Of a DNA stretch of 64,000 nucleotides, positions 36,063-44,498 are shown in pieces (within the stretch, counting starts at the first letter, position 1; each line of letters opens with the position of its first letter). The stretch is from LD21 sp963715785 (lineage in GTDB: Bacteria; Bacteroidota; Bacteroidia; Bacteroidales; VadinHA17), in contig OY970276.1 in NCBI GenBank assembly GCA_963715785.1, positions 4,925,277 to 4,989,276 on the forward strand, written 5' to 3'. Both the position numbers and the translations under genes were made by a program. The notes under the pieces are model-generated. The model was given only the letters and a program-made list of their open reading frames with translations. It did no database searches and was not told the DNA's origin.

Positions 36063-36851
36063 ATGAATTTTAAAATTATCATAACAACTACTCTTTTAGC
36101 CATTTCAGTTTGTGCTGCCAGCCAGACTGTGCCTGCTCTGAACAGAACCGATCTGCAGGGACGAAAACAGGGACACTGGATAAAAAAGTATCCAAATGAT
36201 GTCACTATGTACGACGGTTATTTTAAGGACAACCATCCAACCGGTGAGTTTAAACGATATTTTGAGAATCAATCATTAAAGTCCGTTCTTATATACAGTG
36301 AGGATGGCAGAAAAGCTGCCGCTACTTTTTATTATCCTGACGGGAATATCTCATCCAGGGGAACCTATGTTGATCAGATGAAAGAAGGTAAATGGCAATT
36401 CTTCTCTTCACCTGGCAAGGGTTACCTTATCTCTGAGGAATACTACTCAAAAAACCTCAGAAACGGCCTGTCTGTCAAATTTTTTCCTGACAGTGCCATA
36501 GCTGAAAAAGTTAGTTACGTTAATGATATCCGGCAGGGAGAATGGACACAATATTATCCTAACGGCACCCTTCATTTGAAATCCAATTATCTTAACGGAA
36601 AAGTCAATGGGAAGTTTGAAATTTGGTATGAGAATGGCGGATTGGAATATTCAGGGCAGTACAAGAACGATGGCAGAGATGGACCCTGGGTGATCTACAA
36701 TGAAGACGGCTCGGTAAAGTACACATTGGAATATGTTTCAGGAGTCACAAAAGACCGCCGGATTGATATTGAGGAATCAGATTTTTTAGACTCTCTCGAA
36801 AATAACAAAGGTAAAATTGCCGATCCCGAGAAAACGGGAGTCATAAAATGA
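36063..36851 (+). CDS. Secreted MORN-repeat (YwqK-like) protein
   Basis: 262 residues. Signal peptide MNFKIIITTTLLAISVCAASQ, then about seven MORN-type repeats of 22-24 residues with the GxWxxYyxnG pattern (GRKQGHWIKKYPND, KEGKWQFFS, RQGEWTQYYPNGTLHLKSNYLNGKVNG, RDGPWVIYNEDGS). Such proteins are often annotated as YwqK-family antitoxins, but that label comes from a distant Bacillus gene and nothing here suggests a toxin. The stop overlaps the start of the protease gene by 4 bp. Confidence 0.85.
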   Translation: MNFKIIITTTLLAISVCAASQTVPALNRTDLQGRKQGHWIKKYPNDVTMYDGYFKDNHPTGEFKRYFENQSLKSVLIYSEDGRKAAATFYYPDGNISSRGTYVDQMKEGKWQFFSSPGKGYLISEEYYSKNLRNGLSVKFFPDSAIAEKVSYVNDIRQGEWTQYYPNGTLHLKSNYLNGKVNGKFEIWYENGGLEYSGQYKNDGRDGPWVIYNEDGSVKYTLEYVSGVTKDRRIDIEESDFLDSLENNKGKIADPEKTGVIK

Positions 36852-38512
36852 TGAAGGTCTTAATTCTTTTGGCCGGCAACAGGGTCAGAATAATTTTGAC
36901 TCTGTTGTCACTCTCCGGTACTTGCTTTTTGCATGGACAAGAACCGGCCTATCCGTTTTATTACAGGGTCTATCTAAGAGATAAAGGTGAAAATAATATG
37001 CATAATTACAGAGCAGCTGACCTGCTTTCGGCTCGTGCGATAGCACGCCGCCAAAAAGCCGGAATACAGGCTCCCGATATTTATGATGTTCCTGTAAGCA
37101 GAAATTATCTGAATCAGATTTCACTTTTAGGACTGAAGCTTCACAGTACTTCAAAATGGATGAATAGTGCCCTCTGCAAGTCGCTGACTGAATTTGATGT
37201 CAGCAGGCTTCTTACACTCCCATTTGTGGCAAGTGTAAAGATTGTAAAGACGCCAGGAAAGAAGACAGGGCATAATGACAAACTTGATTTCCATATAAAT
37301 CAGGCAGGGCCCATCCCATATGACCGACCCCTGACAATGATTAATGGTCAGCTTTTGCATGAATCAGGTTACGATGGCAAGGGCATTCTCATTGCGATAC
37401 TTGACGGAGGCTTCATAAATGTTGATAATATCTCCTCTCTGGTTAACCTCAGGTCGAGAAATGGAATTATGGCAACATACGATTTTGTAAATAACAATAA
37501 ATCAGTCTATAATGCAAGTGCCCATGGCACAGCTGTTCTATCTGTCCTGGCAGGCGATATTCCCGATCAGATAGAAGGCACAGCACCAGGAGCCGATTAC
37601 CTGCTTCTAAAAACTGAAGATGTGCAGTCTGAATTTCCCTGCGAAGAAGATTTCTGGGCAGCAGGCGCGGAATTTGCCGATAGCTCAGGTGCAGATATTA
37701 TATCGTCATCTCTGGGCTATTTCAACTTTGATGACCCGGCGCTAAATTACAAACAATCCGATCTCGACGGTAAAACAGCATTCGTAACCAGGATTGCTGA
37801 TATGGCAGCTTCAAAAGGAATTTTTGTTGTAAACAGTGCAGGGAATGAAAGGAATACCGTGTGGGGAAAGATCATATTTCCATCGGATGGTGACAGTGTA
37901 CTGGCTGTAGGTGCTGTTGATGCCGATGAAATTATTTCAGATTTCTCTTCAGCCGGTCCCTCAGCCGATGGAAGGATAAAACCCGATAATGTTGCCATGG
38001 GAGTTGCTGTTACTGTACAGGTATCAGACAACACTACCGGCCTTTCAAGCGGCACTTCATTTTCATGTCCTTTGCTGAGCGGAATAGCAGCATGCCTGCT
38101 TCAGGCGGCCCCTCTCTCGCTGAACAAGGACCTTATCGGAGCCTTCCATTCAAGTGCCGACAGATCTGCTGCGCCCGATTCTCTCTATGGATTTGGAATC
38201 CCCGATATTGTAAACGCACTGAATAAGATTCAGAAGCTTCATATTAAAATACCTGAGACAGGAATCATAGCAAGTCCGAATCCCACATCCGGTGATTTTG
38301 AGATAATTTTCCAGGATCCCCCCGGAACTGTTACCATCGAACTGATCAGCTTGACCGGCAAATTATTGTTCAGAAGAGATTTCACGGACAATGTGAGCCG
38401 GACAATAACAATCTCAGAATTACAGCACAAGACCCAGGGAATTTATTTTCTGAGGGTGGTAAACGGCAATTCAACATATACCAGGAAGATTATAAAACTT
38501 AATAACTTATGA
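36848..38512 (+). CDS. Secreted subtilisin-like (S8) serine protease with T9SS type A sorting domain
   Basis: 554 residues. A signal-type N terminus (about 12-31, ending FLHGQ) and a propeptide-like stretch (AADLLSARAIARRQKAGI) precede the catalytic domain. The triad is D186 in IAILDGGF, H226 in ASAHGTAVLSVLAG and S404 in SSGTSFSCPLLSG. NSAGNERN supplies the oxyanion-hole asparagine. The last roughly 85 residues (IIASPNPTSGDFEII, ELISLTGKLLFRRDF, GIYFLRVVNGNSTYTRKIIK) are a T9SS type A C-terminal domain. It overlaps both neighbours by 4 bp (ATGA), so MORN protein, protease and xseA are one transcription unit. Substrate unknown. Confidence 0.93.
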   Translation: MMKVLILLAGNRVRIILTLLSLSGTCFLHGQEPAYPFYYRVYLRDKGENNMHNYRAADLLSARAIARRQKAGIQAPDIYDVPVSRNYLNQISLLGLKLHSTSKWMNSALCKSLTEFDVSRLLTLPFVASVKIVKTPGKKTGHNDKLDFHINQAGPIPYDRPLTMINGQLLHESGYDGKGILIAILDGGFINVDNISSLVNLRSRNGIMATYDFVNNNKSVYNASAHGTAVLSVLAGDIPDQIEGTAPGADYLLLKTEDVQSEFPCEEDFWAAGAEFADSSGADIISSSLGYFNFDDPALNYKQSDLDGKTAFVTRIADMAASKGIFVVNSAGNERNTVWGKIIFPSDGDSVLAVGAVDADEIISDFSSAGPSADGRIKPDNVAMGVAVTVQVSDNTTGLSSGTSFSCPLLSGIAACLLQAAPLSLNKDLIGAFHSSADRSAAPDSLYGFGIPDIVNALNKIQKLHIKIPETGIIASPNPTSGDFEIIFQDPPGTVTIELISLTGKLLFRRDFTDNVSRTITISELQHKTQGIYFLRVVNGNSTYTRKIIKLNNL

Positions 38513-39903
38513 TGACTGAAAAACTTTCCCTGACAGAATTACAGCTTATCATAAGGGATTCCTTATATCTGGCCTTACCTGACGTGTACTGGGTAATGGC
38601 TGAAATTTCTGAGCTTAAGGAGAATAATTCAGGTCATTGTTACCTTGAGCTGATAGAAAAACATCCCGACGAGAAAAATGTAAGATCTCGGATAAAAGCT
38701 ATAATATGGAGCAAACGGTACCGGTTCTTAAAGGCATTTTTTGAAAATATCACCGGCGAGACTCTGAGGGAGGGACTGAAAATTCTTGTAAAGACCAAAG
38801 TAGAATACCATGAACTTTATGGACTTAGCCTTATTATTTCAGATATAGATCCGGCATTCACAGTTGGTGAAATGGCGATGAAGCGTCAGATGGTGATAAA
38901 GAGACTTGAGGAGGAAGGAGTATTTTCGATGAATAAGGACCTTCCGTTCCCGGCTGTGCCTCAGAGAATTGCTGTTATTTCTTCAAAAAATGCTGCAGGT
39001 TATTCCGATTTCCTGAATCACCTTAGAACGAATAGTTATGGCTATTCGTTTTATACAGCTTTGATTGAAACTTCAATGCAGGGTGCCGAGACCGAACATG
39101 ATGTAATAAGTGCTCTCGACAAAATTGCCTCTTTCTCTCACCTTTTTGATGTTGTGGTGATCATAAGAGGGGGTGGATCTCAAACAGATCTAAGCTGGTT
39201 TGACAACTATAATATTGCATATCACATAACACAGTTTCCTCTTCCGGTCGTAACAGGTATCGGGCACGAAAAAGATATATCGGTTACAGATATGGTTGCT
39301 AACAGGTCGCTAAAAACACCCACTGCTGTTGCTGATTTACTGATTGATGCGGTTTCTTATTCAGAGAATCATATAATTGAGATGAGTTCTGAGATTATTA
39401 ATGCATCAAGGGTTATTCTGGAAAAAAACAAAAACAGGATTGAGACTTCAGGAATTAAGCTATTACCGCTCGCAAGGATAATGATCTCGGAATTAAAACA
39501 GAAGCTCTCATCCGAAATAATAGACCTGATAAATATTGGAAAGGAATTAATTATCAGGGCAGGACTTAAACCAGCGAATCAGGTATCGAGACTAAATGCC
39601 GGAGTAAGATCATACGCAACCGGAAAGGATGCTATTATAAGCCGTAATTCTCAGCGGCTTATCAATGGTTCGGTCAATCTTTTAAGTGCAGAAAATGTAA
39701 GGATAAAAGGACTTGAAAGTACATTGCAACTTCTTGATCCTGAAAGAGTGCTTATGAGGGGCTTTTCAATTACATCAATGAACGGAAGGATTATCAGGAA
39801 AATCGATCAGCTGAAAATGAATGATATAATAGATACTCATCTCACTGACGGAATTGTAAGCAGCAGCGTAACGGATAAAAAGCTGCAAAAAGGGAAGAGT
39901 TAA
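38509..39903 (+). CDS. xseA: Exodeoxyribonuclease VII large subunit
   Basis: 464 residues. Forms exonuclease VII with XseB and degrades single-stranded DNA. The N-terminal OB-fold is LSLTELQLIIRDSLYLALPDVYWVMAEISEL with GHCYLELIEK, then AIIWSKRYRFL and LIISDIDPAFTVGEM. The catalytic region is RIAVISSKNAAGYSDFLNHL, VVIIRGGGSQTDLSWFDNYNIAYHI, FPLPVVTGIGHEKDISVTDMVA and LKTPTAVADLL. A coiled-coil stretch and the C-terminal LDPERVLMRGFSIT follow. It overlaps the protease gene by 4 bp, which is unusual company for a repair nuclease. Confidence 0.96.
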   Translation: MMTEKLSLTELQLIIRDSLYLALPDVYWVMAEISELKENNSGHCYLELIEKHPDEKNVRSRIKAIIWSKRYRFLKAFFENITGETLREGLKILVKTKVEYHELYGLSLIISDIDPAFTVGEMAMKRQMVIKRLEEEGVFSMNKDLPFPAVPQRIAVISSKNAAGYSDFLNHLRTNSYGYSFYTALIETSMQGAETEHDVISALDKIASFSHLFDVVVIIRGGGSQTDLSWFDNYNIAYHITQFPLPVVTGIGHEKDISVTDMVANRSLKTPTAVADLLIDAVSYSENHIIEMSSEIINASRVILEKNKNRIETSGIKLLPLARIMISELKQKLSSEIIDLINIGKELIIRAGLKPANQVSRLNAGVRSYATGKDAIISRNSQRLINGSVNLLSAENVRIKGLESTLQLLDPERVLMRGFSITSMNGRIIRKIDQLKMNDIIDTHLTDGIVSSSVTDKKLQKGKS

Positions 39904-39954
39904 AAACGGAAAGAGATGAGATCCTCTGAGTGTAGCATCATCCTGACCTTTATG

Positions 39955-39962
39955 TATCTTTG
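39955..39962 (+). promoter_or_regulatory. Probable -7 element before xseB
   Basis: TATCTTTG matches TAnnTTTG and ends 25 bp before the xseB ATG, in the 84-bp gap after xseA. The -33 region is weak. It would allow xseB expression independent of the long upstream operon. Confidence 0.5.
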
Positions 39963-39987
39963 TGTTAATAAGTAAAAATGAGACGAA

Positions 39988-40185
39988 ATGGCGAAAAAGG
40001 AATTTTCATTCAATAATGCAGTAGCTGAAATAGAGAATATTCTGCATAATATCGAAAGCGGCGAGCTGGATATTGATAAATTGTCAGTTGAAGTTAAACG
40101 TGCCTCAGAGCTTATCAGGGAATGCCAGAAAAAATTAAGGTCAACTGAGGAAGAGATAAACAGCATATTTAAAGATCTGGTATAA
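39988..40185 (+). CDS. xseB: Exodeoxyribonuclease VII small subunit
   Basis: 65 residues, the usual length. FSFNNAVAEIENILHNIESGELDIDKLSVEVKRASELIRECQKKL follows the family pattern (F..a...LE.Iv..LE.gel.Ld.sl..ye.g..L...C...L). It binds the coiled coil of XseA. It lies 84 bp after xseA. Confidence 0.93.
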   Translation: MAKKEFSFNNAVAEIENILHNIESGELDIDKLSVEVKRASELIRECQKKLRSTEEEINSIFKDLV

Positions 40186-40187
40186 AA

Positions 40188-40215
40188 GTAAATCAGGACC
40201 GGAGTCCTGATTTAC
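40188..40215. terminator. Perfect 12-bp hairpin directly after xseB
   Basis: GTAAATCAGGAC (40188-40199) and GTCCTGATTTAC (40204-40215) with a 4-nt CGGA loop, starting 2 bp after the stop codon. No strong T tract follows, so it may stabilise the 3' end rather than terminate on its own. Confidence 0.65.
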
Positions 40216-40362
40216 AACTTTACTACCCTAAACCTAAATCCATGAAAAAAACCCTTATAACCTAATTTACTAGCTTCTGAATTGTTAAACGTTTATGAGA
40301 CATAAAATGTTTCAGATTATACTATTTTTTTAATAAATCCTTAACAAAATTTGACGAACATA

Positions 40363-40728
40363 TTATTTTTCAACACCAAGTACATCCTTGAATGCTTTAA
40401 CAAAGGTTTCTTTAGGAAGTGCTCCCATTGCCATCTGTGGTTGGCCGGCAGCTGGGACAAATAAAAATGAAGGAATGCTTCGTATTCCGAAAACCGATGC
40501 AAGCTCCTGTTCCTCCTCAGTGTCTACCTTAAAAACATTGAGCTTCCCATCGAAGTCTTTTGCCAGTTCTTCCAGAACCGGAGCCACAACCTTACATGGT
40601 CCGCACCAATCAGCATAAAAATCTATTATACAAGGTTTCTCACCTTCAAATTTCCATTCTTTATTTTTTTCATAATTGAATACTTTATTCAAAAATGTCT
40701 CTTTGGTAAGATGCTCTATCATATTCAT
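40363..40728 (-). CDS. trxA: Thioredoxin
   Basis: 121 residues. CIIDFYADWCGPCKVVAPVLEELAKDF contains the active-site WCGPC (C42, C45). VDTEEEQELASVFGIRSIPSFLFV has the conserved cis-proline loop. The N terminus is about 12 residues longer than E. coli thioredoxin (EHLTKETFLNKVFNYEKNKEW), as in Bacteroidetes homologues. M1 and M3 are both possible starts. Confidence 0.94.
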   Translation of the reverse strand: MNMIEHLTKETFLNKVFNYEKNKEWKFEGEKPCIIDFYADWCGPCKVVAPVLEELAKDFDGKLNVFKVDTEEEQELASVFGIRSIPSFLFVPAAGQPQMAMGALPKETFVKAFKDVLGVEK

Positions 40729-40832
40729 TTTTTTTAATAAACAGAGATAATTAACGTTTGTTTACTTACAGGTCAACCTTCATGCCAATTAACAGAACAT
40801 ATCAATATTAGCCAATATATGAGTAATAATTG

Positions 40833-40840
40833 TAACTTTG
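40833..40840 (+). promoter_or_regulatory. Probable -7 element of the CCA-adding enzyme gene
   Basis: TAACTTTG matches TAnnTTTG, 33 bp before the ATG at 40874, with a TTAG 21 bp upstream as a weak -33 box. Confidence 0.45.
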
Positions 40841-40873
40841 TCATGAATAATTAATAAATTGTCATATCTATAT

Positions 40874-42298
40874 ATGAATATATGTCTTAATGACAAAATT
40901 TTCGGGATACTTTCATCAGTTGTTACTACAGAGCACGTACAGGCGTATGTTATAGGAGGCTGGGTCAGAGATTGTCTCCTGAAAAGGGATCACCCCGGAA
41001 AGGATATCGATATCGTGGTTCTCGGAAGCGGAATAGATATTGCCGGGAAGGTTGCCAAAAATATCCGTCCGGGCATTAAAGTGAATATCTTCAAGAATTT
41101 TGGAACTGCAATGTTCCGGAATAACGAATATGAAATCGAATTTGTTGGTGCCAGAAAGGAGTCATATGACAGGAATTCCAGGAAACCTGTCGTTGAGAAC
41201 GGTAGCCTTGAGGATGATCAGAAAAGAAGAGATTTCACTATAAATGCCCTTGCAATAAGTCTAAACAAAGAGACATTTGGCGAGCTTTTAGACCCGTTTG
41301 GGGGCATTGATGATCTGAAAAATAAAATTATCAGAACGCCTCTGGAACCGGATAAGACTTTTTCAGATGATCCCTTAAGGATGATGAGGGCAATCAGGTT
41401 TGCATGCCAGCTCAATTTTGCAATTGAAGAGAAAACATTCAGCTCGATAAAAGAAAATGCCGAGAGAATAAAGATAGTATCGCCTGAAAGGATTGTGAGT
41501 GAACTTAATAAAATCATTATGTGTTCTCATCCTTCCAAAGGATTTGTATTACTTGAAAAGGCAGGACTGCTCAGGATAATATTCCCCGAGTTGGATAATC
41601 TGAAAGGTGTGGAAACAAAAGAGGGAAAAGCACATAAAGATAATTTTCATCATTCAATAAAAGTTTTGGATAATATCAGCAAAAATACTGATAATCTATG
41701 GCTTCGATGGGCTGCCCTGCTTCACGACATTGCCAAACCAGTAACAAAGAAATATCTGCCCGATACAGGCTGGTCGTTTCATGGCCATGAATTCATAGGG
41801 TCCAAAATGGTGCCTGATATATTCAGAAAGCTAAAGCTTCCATTGAATGAGAAGATGAAATATGTTCAGAAGATAGTTGACCTTCATCTCAGACCAATAG
41901 CATTGTCACAGGATCTGGTTACAGATTCGGCAATCAGGAGATTGCTTTTTGAAGCCGGTGATGATATTGATGATCTCATGATATTATGTGAAGCTGACAT
42001 AACATCAAAGAATGAAGCAAAAAAAACAAAACACCTTGAAAATTTCAAACTTGTAAGGAATAAGCTTAAGGAGATTGAAGAGAAAGACGCGGTCAGGAAT
42101 TTTCAACCGCCTGTCGACGGAAGTGAAATAATAATGACTTTTGGAATCAGGCCCGGGAAAAAGGTTGGCTTGATAAAAAATGCTATCAGGGAGGCTATAC
42201 TTGACGGTATAATTCCCAATGAATATAATGCAGCCAGAAAGCTTATGCTTGAAAAAGGAGTGGAGCTAGGGTTGACGCCACAGGATAATATTACCTGA
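40874..42298 (+). CDS. cca: CCA tRNA nucleotidyltransferase (class II, with HD domain)
   Basis: 474 residues from the ATG at 40874; the frame can be extended five codons to a TTG. Adds or repairs the 3' CCA of tRNAs. Signature VIGGWVRDCLLKR and the metal-binding DIDIVV near the N terminus, then RRDFTINALAI, LLDPFGGIDDLKNKIIRTP and FSDDPLRMMRAIRFA. The C-terminal half has an HD phosphohydrolase motif (RWAALLHDIAKPVTK) and FHGHEFIGSKM. The window's tRNA gene lacks an encoded CCA, which fits. The 3' end overlaps the convergent EEP gene by 8 bp. Confidence 0.94.
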   Translation: MNICLNDKIFGILSSVVTTEHVQAYVIGGWVRDCLLKRDHPGKDIDIVVLGSGIDIAGKVAKNIRPGIKVNIFKNFGTAMFRNNEYEIEFVGARKESYDRNSRKPVVENGSLEDDQKRRDFTINALAISLNKETFGELLDPFGGIDDLKNKIIRTPLEPDKTFSDDPLRMMRAIRFACQLNFAIEEKTFSSIKENAERIKIVSPERIVSELNKIIMCSHPSKGFVLLEKAGLLRIIFPELDNLKGVETKEGKAHKDNFHHSIKVLDNISKNTDNLWLRWAALLHDIAKPVTKKYLPDTGWSFHGHEFIGSKMVPDIFRKLKLPLNEKMKYVQKIVDLHLRPIALSQDLVTDSAIRRLLFEAGDDIDDLMILCEADITSKNEAKKTKHLENFKLVRNKLKEIEEKDAVRNFQPPVDGSEIIMTFGIRPGKKVGLIKNAIREAILDGIIPNEYNAARKLMLEKGVELGLTPQDNIT

Positions 42299-43322
42299 CT
42301 GTAAGGTCAAGTAATACTGGCAGGTGATCACTGAATCCGCCCTGATATTTATAGCCGCGATATGTAGAATAAGGACTATATCCGGGATATTTGGGGTCTT
42401 TCTTTAAAAGAAATTGTGGCTTAAAAATTGTTAGCATATCTGGTTGTGTAAAAACTCCGGTCTTCCCGCATAAAAGCTCTCTGGAAACAATCACCTGATC
42501 TATCATCTCCCATGTTCCAAGATAGCGGTAAGTTCCCAGACTTTTCTCACCGTGCATGTCAGAGAGATTGATCAGAAATTTGCCTGTTCCTTCATTATTG
42601 TCCAGTACGCGAATCGCCTGATCATCAGGTGCCGAGTTAAAATCACCGATTATGATAATTTTTGCCCCCTGGCTGGACCTTTCATTAATAGAATCGGCCT
42701 TGGCTTTGACCATTGATGCGATATCGATCCTGCCAGTCTCTCCCGCTAATACTCCTCCCCTCCTTGATGGCCAGTGATTTACAAACATGTGAATAGTATC
42801 CTCTGCTAGTGATAGCTTTAAATACAAAACACTTCTCGAGTTAAAATATTTACGCTCAATCCCTGAAGGGATCAGATATCTGTAATAAAGTACTTTTGCT
42901 TTACTTTTTCTGAATATTAAACAAACATCTATACCTCTTCTGTCGGGTGAATCTTCATGTATAATGCTATAACTAAATTTCAACAGATTGGTTTTATAAA
43001 TAAGATCTTCCAGCACTTTCCTGTTTTCTACTTCACATAATGCAACAATTGGCGGAGGTTCCCATTCACCGGCAGCCATAATAGCTTTATAAACTGAATT
43101 TACCTTTTTATAATACCTTCCTGAATTCCATCTCATCAGCCCGCCAGGAAGAAAATCATTGTCATCCGTAAGTGAATCATCAAATGTATCAAACATATTT
43201 TCTACATTATAGAACATGAGCCTGTAAGGCTGGATAGGTTTTGCCTGTGAACAGGCACGGTTTGGATTCAGAAAAAAAAATAATAAGACAGACAATCCGG
43301 CCGTTAAGCTACCCTTTGACAT
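42291..43322 (-). CDS. Secreted endonuclease/exonuclease/phosphatase (EEP) family protein
   Basis: 343 residues with a signal peptide (SLTAGLSVLLFFFLNPNRACSQ). EEP-fold motifs in order: RLMFYNVENMFD, IVALCEVENRKVL (metal-binding glutamate), FVNHWPSRRGG (catalytic histidine), IIIGDFNSAPDD (aspartate and asparagine) and FSDHLPVLLDL (C-terminal aspartate-histidine). The set is complete, so an active hydrolase is expected. Whether the substrate is nucleic acid, lipid or another phosphoester is not clear. Export suggests a scavenging role. Confidence 0.9.
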   Translation of the reverse strand: MSKGSLTAGLSVLLFFFLNPNRACSQAKPIQPYRLMFYNVENMFDTFDDSLTDDNDFLPGGLMRWNSGRYYKKVNSVYKAIMAAGEWEPPPIVALCEVENRKVLEDLIYKTNLLKFSYSIIHEDSPDRRGIDVCLIFRKSKAKVLYYRYLIPSGIERKYFNSRSVLYLKLSLAEDTIHMFVNHWPSRRGGVLAGETGRIDIASMVKAKADSINERSSQGAKIIIIGDFNSAPDDQAIRVLDNNEGTGKFLINLSDMHGEKSLGTYRYLGTWEMIDQVIVSRELLCGKTGVFTQPDMLTIFKPQFLLKKDPKYPGYSPYSTYRGYKYQGGFSDHLPVLLDLTVR

Positions 43323-43420
43323 AATGCTTATGAATAAATGAATGCTGGTATTTTAAATGATAAACCTATGCTCAGTGCCGGTTAAAATAATTCATTCCGG
43401 GGCCAATTTATTAATGCGCC

Positions 43421-43454
43421 AAAAAAAAAGGAGGCTGAATCTGATCAGCCTCCT
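43421..43454 (-). terminator. Rho-independent terminator of the giant adhesin operon
   Basis: AGGAGGCTGA (43429-43438) and TCAGCCTCCT (43445-43454) form a 10-bp stem with a 6-nt loop. On the minus strand it is followed by a run of T residues (43429-43421). It lies 18 bp past the PorP/SprF stop. Confidence 0.9.
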
Positions 43455-43471
43455 CATTGATACACATTATC

Positions 43472-44485
43472 TTAATATGCGTTTATCCAACGGTATCTTC
43501 TTGCGCTTTCACCAAATTTCACAGCAAAGGAGAGTTCATGAGTACCAAAACTCTGCCTCCTGATATCGGTTAAGGCAAAATCAAATGCGTAAGCAACATA
43601 GAATCTGTCATACTTTAAACCCATTAATGCAATAACTGCATCGCCTGTCCGGTAAGATAAACCGGCCCAATAATCCTCTTTATAGTAGACTCTGGCAGTC
43701 AGGTCCATCTGTACAGTTTTAAAAAACATATCGGAAGCTCTGATAAATGCTGATGGCTCAAGAATCCAGTCGGGTGATAAAGGAAATTTAACCCCGCCGG
43801 TCAAGTAAAAATTGCCCAACTCGTTTCTCCCTACTTTGGATGTGTCGGCAATGAGCAGGGATCCCCGCAAAAGGTTAGACATAGCAAATCCTACATAATA
43901 CTTTGAAGTAGTGAAACTTGCCCCGAAATTGAAATCAGGAATAAAAACAGACCTGTCATATGAATTAATCAATGGATCTGCCTGATCATAAATCAAACCT
44001 GTAGTACTGAATGCGTACTGATATGCAGTCATTGCCAGTCCGAATGAGAGATCGTTTGGAATTCCTCCTGTTCTTCCCATTGAAATATGATATGCATAGG
44101 CCAACTGAAAACCTGTGCGATGGAAAATTCCATTGTTATCGTTAAAGACATAGCCGCCTAGTCCGACTTTACCTCCCTTGGTCGGCTTAATGATCTTTCT
44201 TCGAACAGCTGTAGATTTAGAAATAAAACTATTTTTAAGGATACGAGTCTGAAAACTTACAGCATATGTACTGGGTGCACCACTCATTCCTACCCATTGC
44301 TCCCTGACAGTCAGATTAACAGTAGTATAACCATCACGACCGGCAAATGAAGGATTAATAAGAAATCCATTCATTATGTACTGACTGTAAATCACTCCGG
44401 GCTGTGCCATCACCGCTCCGAAAGAAAAGCAGAGAATGATCGCTGACAATAAACTTCTAAAATACCTCATATACTTATTATTCAT
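43472..44485 (-). CDS. PorP/SprF-family type IX secretion system membrane protein (partner of the giant adhesin)
   Basis: 337 residues. Signal peptide up to VMAQ, then the family start PGVIYSQYIMNGFLINPSFAGRDGYTTVNL and REQWVGMSGAP. Beta-barrel strands follow (VGLGGYVFND, TGFQLAYAYHI, LSFGLAMTAYQYAF, YYVGFAMSNLL, YWAGLSYRTGDAVIALMGLKYDRFYVAYAFDF, THELSFAVKF). A basic insertion, AVRRKIIKPTKGGK, near residues 93-106 is absent from the other copy in this window. It starts 13 bp after the adhesin stop, the same order as sprB-sprF, so it probably guides export of that adhesin. An alternative start is at MRYFRS, five codons later. Confidence 0.92.
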   Translation of the reverse strand: MNNKYMRYFRSLLSAIILCFSFGAVMAQPGVIYSQYIMNGFLINPSFAGRDGYTTVNLTVREQWVGMSGAPSTYAVSFQTRILKNSFISKSTAVRRKIIKPTKGGKVGLGGYVFNDNNGIFHRTGFQLAYAYHISMGRTGGIPNDLSFGLAMTAYQYAFSTTGLIYDQADPLINSYDRSVFIPDFNFGASFTTSKYYVGFAMSNLLRGSLLIADTSKVGRNELGNFYLTGGVKFPLSPDWILEPSAFIRASDMFFKTVQMDLTARVYYKEDYWAGLSYRTGDAVIALMGLKYDRFYVAYAFDFALTDIRRQSFGTHELSFAVKFGESARRYRWINAY

Positions 44486-44498
44486 AATTTGGCAATAA

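Noticed and set aside
36063..36851. Toxin-antitoxin module from the YwqK-like annotation
   Set aside because: The protein is an exported MORN-repeat protein and the neighbouring gene is a T9SS protease; there is no toxin candidate.
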